Part shown: piece by piece, positions 51,300 through 62,260 of the stretch
How the letters are laid out: each line of letters begins with the position of its first letter
How positions within the stretch are numbered: position 1 is the stretch's first letter
From: Amblyornis subalaris
Taxonomy: Eukaryota; Chordata; Aves; Passeriformes; Ptilonorhynchidae
Reading direction: 5' to 3'
Assembly: GCA_018881555.1 (NCBI GenBank)
Contig: JACAXG010000108.1
Coordinates: 2,863,299 to 2,927,298 of the forward strand
Length of the DNA stretch: 64,000 nt
The notes under the pieces: generated by a model
Seen by the model: only the letters and a program-made list of their open reading frames with translations
Database searches by the model: none
Told to the model about the DNA's origin: nothing
Position numbers and translations under genes: made by a program

Positions 51300-54200
51300 A
51301 TACCTCCCTAGACTACTGGAGCCACTGCTAAGGGACCAGGAAAGCAACGTCTCAAAGACTCTGCTGTCTGTCACCGTGGGATGGTAGGAAGAGCGCATTT
51401 CCACAGCTCCCACCAACTTCTGTGCCCTGTGCTGTCCACCTGGGCCNAACTTGCCCAAACGACCGGAAAAACTGAAGTCATTCATCTTCTCCACCACAGA
51501 ATATACTCACCTGAATATAAGGAAAAGGAGATAACTCTCAGGCCCAAAAGCAATAGGGGTGACCAGTGCAACAAATCCTGAGGGAGAAGAGAGAGCAGCG
51601 CCAGATGATTGCTGATGGAGCAGGATTAGCAACCTGCTGAAGGTGTTAAAGCAAGAGGTTTGAAAGGAAGAACAGTTTAGCACAACCTCTGTAAGCCACA
51701 CTGGGCTGCAACAGACTGGTGGGGAGTGCTTTTGGGAGGCTTTTCCGGANCCAGTCTCCCTCTTGCCGTCATCTTTGCTCTAAGGGCTGCAGTTCTGCCC
51801 TCTCACACCCGTGTGTACCCCACGCCCAGCCAAGCTCTAGACAGGCTCCAAGAAATGCATCGTTTGGCTCTGCCTGTGGTGTCTCATGCCTACAGCTGCT
51901 GTTCTTCCCAGCACCTTTTCCTACACCAAACCCTCACCTTCTGCTCCAGATCTGTTAAATGTGTCTCAACAGACAAATTCAGCACCCCTAAAAACAGCCT
52001 GTTCTCCAGCACCCCTATCCTGCCCTGCACCTCTCTTTAAAAAGCTTTTTGGTCTGTACAAGTGAAGTTTGGAAAAAGGAGCTTTCCAAACAGTGCAACC
52101 AGAACCTTTTCACCCAAGCCTTCATGGCGAAACACAAAGCATAAATCATATTCCTGTGTGTGAGCACCAAAATTGCTGCACCAGGTTTTAAGCCTTTTCA
52201 CCAAAGCAGTTTTTTCCAGCATGAACTGTTANAACGAACATTAGTATAAAAGCAGGCCTATTAAAAAGTTGTCTTCAATGTCTTTGTGTCAAAAAAAATC
52301 TGCAATTTTTCCACCTTTCCCACCCCATGTTGCATTTCAGGCACCTTCTAAATTCGCTTTTTGTTGNGTAGTCTTCTCTGCAGGCCTGTAGTAACTGGAA
52401 GAAAGGACAGTGTGAGGAGATTTTCTTACAGGTTTGATAACACACTATGCAGTCAAATACCGAGCTGCAGAAGAGAATAACAGACTAAAANTCCATGCAT
52501 TAACTGAACCTCAGGTAAAATTCAGTCATTCAGTGCTCTGTACACGACAGAAGTACTTCATAAAAGTAAATGAAACAAGAGTCAGCAGGAAAAACAGGTT
52601 TGTTCCTCTTGCAAAAATGTATACCTTAGATTCCCAAAGAAAAGTTCTCTTCACAGTTCAGAAATCACCCAGGTTAGCCGTAACCAGTGANAGCACAAAT
52701 CAAGTTTTCTCTGCTTCCAAGGCGTACACTCTTGAAACTGTTCTATCTAGAGGTCAACACACAAAGCAACCTTGCACATTTTTCTTAAGACACCACCACA
52801 AGTAAGGAAAAAAATAGTTTGGAGTGAAACAGGCAGCAACCAAAATAAGCAAGAGACTGACCTTGGTAAGCTGCCAAGTGACATCACTTTTTACACTGAT
52901 CTAGAGAACATCCATTTCCAGCAGCACCGCAACTGTAACCCCGTCCTCTGTTCTTCCAACTCCGGGCTTTCAAGAACAGCCACACATCAAAGCAACCAAC
53001 AGACGTGGTGATGGATGAGGAAATATGGAGCTACAAAGAGATGGTAGACAAGCACATTCTTCTGGGATATTTTTCTGGGAGCTAAGGCTCAGCTCAGTAC
53101 CATTTCACCCCGTAAGACCATGATGTGCAGTTCACAAATTGTGCAAATGAGTTTCACATCCTTGTTCATTCATACCAAACCCNCCTCCTGCGCCACACTG
53201 TCTGTCCTCGGCCCTTCGACCTCCCAAAAACGGTGTGTCAGGCACCACAGAAACAGGCCCCTTCTCACCCCAAACTCAGCAAAGCAGCCCCTCCCCGGGC
53301 TCCATGGACAGCCATGGCTTCAAGCTTCTATTCGTGAATAAACTATTCTGTACCTGTCACAGGTGAAAGGAGAGCAGAGATTCAAGGGGAAAAAAATAAA
53401 TTAGTCTTTAGCGAGCAACCATTTGAATTAGCTAAATATTGTGACAGGCAATCTGCATATACACGCAGTGTTTTGTATGNATTCAAGCATCAGCTGTTGA
53501 AAAANAGAAAAGTTTTATTTTCTACACAGGAGGAAGAATAGATAAACTTCTGCAGTCTGTTAAGTACCTCTATTATAGCATGAAAATAGCANAGCAAGAG
53601 TGAGTGTTTGTTTAAAACAGCTTAACTGCAACAGAACACCCAAATCTTCTAAGTTGATAATGGAAATGGTTTGGGTATGATTATCCATTTTAAACATATT
53701 TATGCCACACTTCAGAGAAAGGCAAAACTAATGTTAGATCTAAAGAATATTTCAAAGTACAATTATCTTGACTCTNGGAGCAGAGAACATTCCTATTAGG
53801 TTTACCACCTGGGGTTTAAATTTCACATTTTCTTTGCAATTTTATTTTTTAAACAAGGTACCTCACAGGTATTGGGGGCTGCATCAAAGAGATCTTATAG
53901 CTCCTAGCTGTAATGCCCTCCAGCTGGTTTTCATCCACTAACCCACCAAGCCTAATTCTCTGTGGGCTCCCAAGTGATGTCTCCAAAGACCATATGGAAG
54001 TTTTGGGGTTTTTTGGTCTGANTAGCCTGCTAGTCCCATTGCCATATTTCCCTCAGTTTAACTCATGTCTCTCCTCTTGCCAGCATTTCCCAATGGCCAG
54101 TGGGAAGGGAGCGGAGTGAAAAAAAAAATGACTGACCAATCTCACNACAGCAACAGCCACACAGAAAATTCATAATTTTCCTGCACTCTGGAACCTGCTA

Positions 54201-55580
54201 TTTCCCCTTCTCATTTTCCCAAGNTTCCCAAGCCTATTTGTTGACATCCTTACAGCGATCCAATGCTCTCCGGGGGCAGATGGCGTCAAGCTCGGAAATC
54301 TTACACGTGCACTGTCACATCAAGCCCCGTCTGACCCGAAGCTATTCCCAGTGCGATATCATTGCCTTTCTTGGAATAAGCAGCAAACCCCATCTTTGGA
54401 GATTCTGGGCTGCTGCATTGCCTGTAGTGTTGTTTAGGCAAGAACAATGAAACGCACGAGCCAGATTTTCTTGGATGCTCTTGACAGTGTGTATCTCAAC
54501 ATCTTATTTATTCAAAGTTTTATAGAGAAAAGCAGTTCATCTGCTACTTCCAAGCCTACTTTTCCATTCAGTCCTCTGCCCTGACAGTACAAGTTGGCTT
54601 TCTCCTCTCATTATTGCCAGAAGAACACAACTTTCCTTGTCCTCTACTTCCTTCCCAGTCAAGTTCTATCTTCTCTCCCTTCTCTCTCCAAAACACACAG
54701 AACATCACGACCTGCTCTGTCCTTAGGTCCCACACTTTCTTCCAGCCTGGCCCTTGGATAGCAGCCTCCAAGCAATCAGGCATCACCATGCAGAGAAGAA
54801 TTTCGTGGCTCCTTCAGCTGCTGTCTGTGAAACACACCCACAGGACACGTCAATAGCAGCAAGGTACACGTTTGCACACGGAAGAAATCTGTTCTAGTCC
54901 TGACCCAACACAGCAGAGACATCTCTGAAACAGGCTCAACTGGAAGTTGAATCACTTCAGCACACCCCAGCCAGCAGTGAGCCTGTAGATAGCAGGGAAG
55001 TNCCTCCTTTGTTATCACAGCTTTGGATGGAACTGCTACTTTTCNCATTAAACACCAGCTCAGGTGGTGCATTTGCCTACATTTTTGCACAGAAGTCGTC
55101 AAATGTGGTGACTTTTAACCCAGGCAGAAGAAAACTGCTCCAGTCCTCTGCCCTGTTGCAGTTAGTGCCTTACCAGNGAAGCACAATGTATAACCACACT
55201 GGGTTTGACCTCATGAGCCCTGACTAAAGTTTTGCTTGCCAGACAAATGTCTGGGCCTGGGCTTTTACTGGCTGCACTGAAATGGAAGGGATGAGAAGGT
55301 GGTGAAGCTCCATACAGAGGGATCCACACAGATAAAAGGAGCTTGGAGGAAGAAGAACCTCTGCTTTGCAGGGGTGCCTTTTGAGTCTTCCTTCTGCTCC
55401 ATGATTCCTGTGCCCCTGANCTCCTGAATAAGGAAAGCTTTTAATCTCTGCCGTTTAAATTTGCACTTTGTGACACAGAATCAAAAACTGGGCCGCACCG
55501 CTACAGCAGAAGGTGCAAAGAGATGCAGCATTTTGCACAGAAGGGCACACAGGAGGAATCCAGAATTTCTGCTGGAGACA

Positions 55581-55584
55581 GTGT

Positions 55585-55616
<32 letters not shown>

Positions 55617-55617
55617 G
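55581..55617. repeat. (TG)n microsatellite
   Basis: Alternating GT of about 18 units with one interruption (TTTG). All reading frames through it stay open and give Cys-Val or Thr-His repeats, which are not real proteins. Arrays of this kind can form Z-DNA and are usually length-polymorphic. Confidence 0.95.
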
Positions 55618-56239
55618 CTCAACAGTGGTGGGGATGCAGCAGAGTCCAACAGCAACAGCAGGAACTGCCCCAACGCAGGCTGGACACCCCCGGGAGGCTG
55701 TGGCAGGAAAAGGGGTCTCCCTGCCCGAAGGAACTGAGTGCTTGTTGGAGAAGTGCAGGAGGACTCGGGGAGTCTGCACAGCATCAGACATCATAGAAAA
55801 GAGAAGAGGATTTTCTCCAAGACACCACAGGAGTCTGAACACCCAATTGCACAGCAGGAGGAAGATTCAGAGCCTGTCTTCGGTGGGTCGGGAAAAAAGA
55901 CTCCCGTGATGGAAAAGGCTGTGAGTTGGTGACTTCAGGCACCAGGAGGAAGGCTGCTGCTCCACCTTCAGATCAGCAACTACAGAACAGATTTAGTGCC
56001 ATGATGTCAGCTGAGGGGCTGGGAGTTCTTTTCTGGGCAGCACTGGAGGCAACTGAGCCTAAATCATGCGGTGGCACCAGCAGAGAGTGAGCGCTGAGTG
56101 ATAGCAATTGGTGTCTCCCTGCTGGGGAGAAAGCTCTCACATGTTCTTCTTTTAAATTGATGCATCTCTGTAGTGCTTGAGCACTAATCCAGGCAGCACG
56201 GGGAACAAACAGGAGGAATTAGGAGTCTGAGTGCATTCC

Positions 56240-56425
56240 AGGGTTATGAACTCATCCGGATCATTGTCACACGGTGCCTACAGGCTCATGTGCCTGGAGG
56301 GCTTTGATGGATGGATACTCTCTTCAGGCAAAACTGGCCAGAAGAGCAAGGATGGCTAACAGCTGGACCCAGTGGTCCTAAAGGTCTTTTTCAAACTAAA
56401 TGATTCTATGATTNCACGATGGGGA
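56240..56425 (+). mobile_element. CR1-like LINE 3' end
   Basis: The right part ('gacccagtggtcctaaaggt', then 'ctttttcaaactaaatgatt', then 'ctatgatt') is a clear plus-oriented CR1 terminus with its ATTCTATGATT end. The left part (from about 56240, 'cacacggtgcctacaggctc') is less certain and may be unrelated. Confidence 0.7.
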
Positions 56426-59400
56426 ATTTCCTTTAATATGAGAGAGAAGCAGGAATGTATGAAGCTTTACTTTTAGGTGGATGAGGAGGAAGCTGAGAGC
56501 TAATCGGTCAGGCCCTGAGCACCCTGTTCTGGTTTANACTGGTTTGCACTCGGACTTGGGATAGTCTTCAGAGATACACATTTGTCCAGGACAAAGGCTC
56601 TACACTGCAAACAAAACTTCCCCCCAAACACAGCAAATGTGAATTTTAACTTCCTTCTCTCTCCTTGACTTCTCTCTCCTCAGAAAGGGAGAAAATTAGA
56701 GCTGAAAGAGAGGACTCCAGAGGACTCATTAACTATCCAAGCCAAGGCATGGAGTTCTGCAAATGATGGACAGTACATGTGAAATTAATATCAGAGTGTT
56801 CCTACACAACACAAAGGTGAGGCTGAGCACGTCATCCTTAACAACCATCCCATGTTCAAACAATACTGTCCATTAATTACACAAATCACACACAGGCCCA
56901 CAATTTCACAGAGGCTTTCAAAGTCATTTTTTGGTGAGATTTTCCGAGATCTCTGTGAGAGTATCTTTTACCTACCAGGTGTCATTGTGAGGCTAATGGG
57001 CCATAAGAGTTATTTAAAGGTTGTTCTTTGTTCCTATGTGCTTGTGTTTTACATGTATAGCATTGTGTAGGAAGCATGTTACAGTAAAGCTAACTCTCCA
57101 CATCTAGAATGAAGCAGAGGAGTCAGCTAAAAACTCCAGAGACAATCAAGGAAGTATCTTCAAACTAATGTCCTTCGGACAAAATAGACCAAATAACCCA
57201 ATACAGACAAAATGGTAGACATTTCANGTGCTTTGGCAGGGAATCTGTCCTTGAAAAAACAAACCAAGATGGACAGATGGCCTTTGAATCCATGGGAGGC
57301 TGGGAAGTGGAGCTAATTGGAGTTATTTGGCACACAAATGTCTACAGCACTCACTGCCCTGAGAGAATATAGGNTTGTACATCTGCACCAGAGGCTGGGA
57401 AGAATATTCAAAGCGGAATAACTGTTCATGCATCTCATTTCTCCTGGCCACTCTCAGAAAGACAAGACCTGGTCCACAAGAACTCNCTTTCCCCTTTTTT
57501 AGCAAATACAGTCTGACAGAACCTGAATGAGAAGAGCAGAGCACATAAAGAAAAAAGTGGTTCTTAAGAGAACTCCAGGGAAAAGATTCACTTGTCTTGT
57601 CCCACCTCTTCCCAGGCAGATGAAGTTATCCTTCTTCAAATAGGGAAAATGATACTTTGAGAGTGTTTTGAAGTTCCTTTTATTAATAATGGAGCAGAAA
57701 AAGATGTGTGAGAACTGCAGAGAGAGAAGTCTGCAGGGCTGAAAGGACTAATTGGAGACAGATGGTCAGATACAGGATCTTAAAAGCATGAAGATCAGCT
57801 AAGAACATCTGAAAATCACTTGAAATTCTGAAAGAGGGAAATCACATGATCTACTTTTAGTTCCAGGAATCCAGCTGCAGTCTTCAGTAATAAAACCCAA
57901 CGCAGCCCAGTAAATATGAATGTGGTCACAACTGACACATGACCACAGACTTTATGCTGACCTGCCAGTGGAGGTTCTCAGCAAGAAATCTATGAGTGAT
58001 TCAGCTCTTGTTGTTACTCACTGCTTCACCCCAGCACTGCTGCTTCTGACTGTATGTTTATAATATCTGCCTAAATCTTCTTTCACTTTTTCCCGTGATG
58101 AACTCTGCTATCTCCTGCTATGACCACCACTCCCATTACCTGAATCGAAGGGTCTGCCTGACATTTACACATCTGCTCACTGGAGAAGGAGTGACAACAG
58201 CCCAGTGTTGACTCCCTATCTAACAACCACATGAAGCATTCCCCAAGTGGATTAGGACTTGACTTCATGGGCAGTGTGCGTGTAGACTGTGATAGGCCCC
58301 ATGAGCGACCCCATACCCTCNCTGTCCCCATTACATTTTTGGTCTCGAGAACTAGCAGAAGCACTGGATTGAGGCAACCNCGTGGTCTGGGACGGATGAC
58401 AGGGACTTACTCCTCCAGAGGAAGNTCTGATCTGCCCTCTCATCACCCAGCCACGCTGCTGCTCCACACAGACGACACCCATGTGGGAATGACATCGAGC
58501 AGCTGCCTGCAAGGGATCCCAGGATGAATGATCCTCGCTTACGCTCAGTCTCCGAGCCAGTGCAGGGAAGGGCTGCAAGTGTTCCAGCAGGCCACGTGGG
58601 AGGCGTGGGGATGCCNGTGTCCCCAGTGTGATGCCCAGACAGGGGGAAGCAGGATCTCCACCAGCTCCGCCTCACTGCAATTCCTCGACATCCCGCCATC
58701 AGCAGGAACTCCAGGGAGCGCAGGCCTTTGCTGCAAACAGCACTGATCTCTCATGCTGCAAATGGGGCCATCAATCTCTGGCTAATGTGGCTTGTTAAAA
58801 CAGCAGCCATCACTTTGATGAAGGAGCACAGTGAGAAGGTCGTTTCCTAGCTGCCACTTTTAGGGAGATAAGCCCAGAGATCTCAGATAACAAAGATGTT
58901 ACAGGAAACTTAAATGGACAAACCTCACCTCACTATCTCTGTCCACTCCCAACGGTTTTTTTCCTCTGCCNTATATTCCTTTGGGTGTTCTCTACACATG
59001 CTGTACTCACTCCTTCTTTCTCCCATGTTTAGTACAAGGGACTTTCACTCCATCTATTCAGAAGCAGCATCTGTTACCTTCCTAAGTCAAACACATCCCA
59101 GTGGAAATCTAACTCTCTGTGGCACATAAGACTCACTGTGTGAAGACCCACATATGAGAAAGACCACTTTCAGGGAAATTGAACCACAGCACAGACAGGG
59201 GATAAGTCAGAGCAAAAGATATTTGGACACAGAGATAGGTCTGCTCTTTTCTCATGGGGGCATTGTGCCTGCCTGTTCAATGCTAATGCCTCTNCCATCC
59301 AACCTTTCTCTCCCCTACCTCTCCATCTTCAGTGTTTACCTTTTGTTTGAGACTCCCTGCCATCAGGCTTCCAATAACATGAATTTCTTCCCAAACGCTG

Positions 59401-61664
59401 GTTGTCATGCTTCTTTTTGAAGCTGCTGACTTGACACAGCTCCAAACTTTTTTTTCCTTTTGGGATGGGGGCTAATCATTGAAATGCACATCTTTGCTAT
59501 TAAAATCCATCAGACCACAAATGAATCAAGGTAATGAGACAAGAGTGTCACTTTGTGGGAAATCAATGTCATGGCGTTTTAGAAGCACAATCCACTTTAC
59601 AGTGACATTACAAGAACAAATATATCGAGGTTGCTTATTTCACTGTTGATTCTGAGACATGCACCATCAAACACCAGCTATGCAGCTTGTGCAGAATATG
59701 AATATGAGCGCATATTTTATGTTTGGAAGATACGGTGCTAGACTGCACTTCCCAAGATTTTTGGATGAAGGCTCCCTATGTTTTGTAACTTACCAGTCAC
59801 ATTCAAAGTTTTCAGTAGAGATAAATGGTCTGTGTTTCAAGTGGTTACACAGGTCAGTGTTGTTATCTTGTTCCACAACCACGGCAAGATGCTGTTTCCT
59901 TGGAACTGCCTGTTCTGCAGAAATCTGCAGTTCTTGGAACAAATTCCCCACGAAAGTCGTTATGGTACCATGCTGAAAAGCAATCTCCTAGTGAGGAACA
60001 GTGCCTTAGTGAGGAACAGTGTTTGCTAAAGCTCATTCTAGAAAGCATCCTATCAGCAGAAGTGCCATTCCATGGGCTTGAAGACCCAAGGAGTTTCTCC
60101 TCACCAGCCTCTTTGCCATCCTCTTCTGGATGTCTCCACAGAGCAAAGCCTGTATCTCAAAGATACAGATGCACACAAAACACAGAACAACCCCAACGAA
60201 AAACAGTGCCTTTCCTGGCCCCCACACAACCACCAGCAGTACTGACACAAACAAAATGAGCAGCCTCACCCAACTGCAGTCTACCTTGGCAGTAGGGAAT
60301 TCCTTCCTGCTTTGCTACAGAAGCAAGCACAAAGAACCTTTGGAAGTCCAGAACAGGGGGCAGGTCTTTCGGATTTATTGTCGCTGATGTTGTCACTTTG
60401 CTTGTTTTGTTTTTCCAGGCCAAACTTTCACTGAGAGATCCTCTCCTTTGTCGCAGCGTGTGATTTTTGCAAGTTGCCTTTACAGTGAAGTCTTTAGAGG
60501 TGGGTGTCTGCTCTTTACCCAGCAGGAAACCTGCAGCCAGGCTCATCAGATGGCCCGCGAAAAGGGCTGCAAAAAACCACACAAGCTGTGTTGGTTATTA
60601 GCCATGGGGACTCCTGTTATGGGGGTCTAAGAGCCTGGGTCAGGAACCACAGAATCCAGCATGAGGCTGCCCATTCCTTGCAGGAATATCGTCAGTATCT
60701 CATCCGTTCTCCAGCCTGATCTAGCACCACTGATGGGCTGAAGCCTGGAGGAAAAGATTGCCATTTCACAGGAGGAAAACTGAGGAAAGAAGAGGTGGGT
60801 GGGCCTCTCCCCCAGGACTTTATCTTACACGACTTTATCTTAGGGCACATTCACCAGGCACCCAGAGAGCTCTGCCCAGCTGAGGTGCTGGTTGGTTCAG
60901 AGCAGCTGGGGCCATCGAGGGTCTCTCCTGGGCAACAGTGGCCCTTCACTTTTAAAATAAACTTCCTGACAGTCNCAGTTTCCCAGAGCTTCCTGTTAAA
61001 GAAGTTGTGCTTTTAGCAGCTTTTGGAAAAGCCCCTGTTGATTTGTTGGCTGTGAACTACAGTCATCAGCCCAAAGATGATAAAACATTCAGGACTGTAG
61101 GACAGTTCTTTCTCGTGCAACACCAACTGATGGAGTTAGTGTAAGCACTAAGAAATACAGCTACTCCTCTGCAGTGAGATTCTGGATCCATGCTTTGGCT
61201 TCATCTCTTTCGAGAATGCACAGAATCATTTAAAAAAAACAGACTCGGAACCCATGGAAAGAGCTTGGTATCACTGCAGGAAAAGCTCAAGGAAATTTTT
61301 TCCCTGGCAAGACCTCCTGAGCGTACCTCTGCTCAGGCACAGACAGTATGCAAATGCATGTCATCAACGTGGGTATGTGCTTTAGGATTAAACTCAAGAT
61401 AGAGTCCTGATTCTGTAAATTGCCTCATAGAGGAATGCTGCTGTCCCTGTCCAGAGCCCATTGCAGGATCAGGACCTCTCTTCACAGCAAGATGAACTAT
61501 TCCAGGGGGCAGACCCAGAGCAGTGGTGACCACCCATGTCACAGCTGGAGGACCCAGAGACAGAACATCCTCTCCGTTCCAGCAAACTGCTCTGAATGCC
61601 AGCAGTCCCAAACCCAGCACAACCCCGTGCACCTCCTTAACTCTGAACGATGCCATTTGTTTTT
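56426..61664. other. Intergenic block without recognisable genes
   Basis: No CR1 or LTR recognised. It includes an 18-bp tandem duplication at 59991-60026 and two overlapping minus-strand open frames with hydrophobic starts (60033-60269 and 60157-60582), discussed under findings. Confidence 0.45.
59991..60026. repeat. 18-bp tandem duplication
   Basis: gtgaggaacagtg recurs with an 18-base period, each copy preceded by c(c/t)ta. The 13-base core is identical in both units. Confidence 0.85.
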
Positions 61665-62260
61665 CTAGCAAACACCCGCGGGTTTCACGCTTCCCGCGCG
61701 CGGGGCTTCGCGCTGCGGATGGATTTCACTCAGCCTGCCACGACCAGTGAATCACACCGAACAGTGATGTCCCCCCGGCTTTCCCTACTGGCTGACGTGG
61801 GAGTCTCTTGGGGCCAGATGCTGCCGTTTTTGTTCACAGCCATTCCCTCACCCCACAGGCACAGCGCGACACTTCTGCTCCTGCCCTTGCAGCAGCAGCA
61901 CCCGAGTCGCTTGCAGGCGGATTGCAACCTTGGTGCAGGAGAGTGCCCCGAAATCCGAGCCAAACCCCGCACAGGCTCTTGCAGGCAAACCACCACTCTC
62001 CCGTAAGGTGAGCAGGGCAGGATTCGGCCCTCTGTGCGAAGCAACGTGCTGGATGTGCCTGCGTCCCCGTGCCTCGCTTCCCGGCGCTGTGTCGGCGTGC
62101 CCTCTGTCGTCAGGAGCTGCGAGTTTGTCACCCACCCACGCAGAGCCATCGAGCTGCTAATGGAGGCAATTCCCGGCTTTCCTGATGCTGCTGTTCCTGC
62201 AGCCGCACGCAGCCCAGCGCTCTGGCAAAGCAGTGCTCCTTCCTGACTGCCCAAACGCAG
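61665..62260. promoter_or_regulatory. CpG-enriched patch (candidate CpG island)
   Basis: CpG dinucleotides are dense compared with the rest of the window, most strongly at 61675-61720 (acccgcgggtttcacgcttc followed by ccgcgcgcgg) and again at about 62035-62220. GC content rises at the same place. Bird promoters often lie in such patches. Open frames on both strands (118 codons plus, 180 codons minus) are long because stop codons are scarce in GC-rich DNA, and no domain was recognised. A possible donor 'cccgtaaggtgagc' sits near 62000-62013 on the plus strand. Confidence 0.45.

Larger units (their letters stand above)
48196..56239. other. Intergenic block without recognisable genes
   Basis: Holds two short tandem duplications (50322-50357, 51278-51299), a CpG-rich patch with an open frame at about 54238-54450 and the TG microsatellite at 55.58 kb. 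An AT-rich, repeat-poor stretch at about 48660-48850 could be conserved regulatory DNA. No gene recognised. Confidence 0.45.

Noticed and set aside
55461..55909. Several 74-128 codon frames around 55.5-55.9 kb on both strands
   Set aside because: All are kept open by the TG microsatellite, which has no stop codon in any frame.
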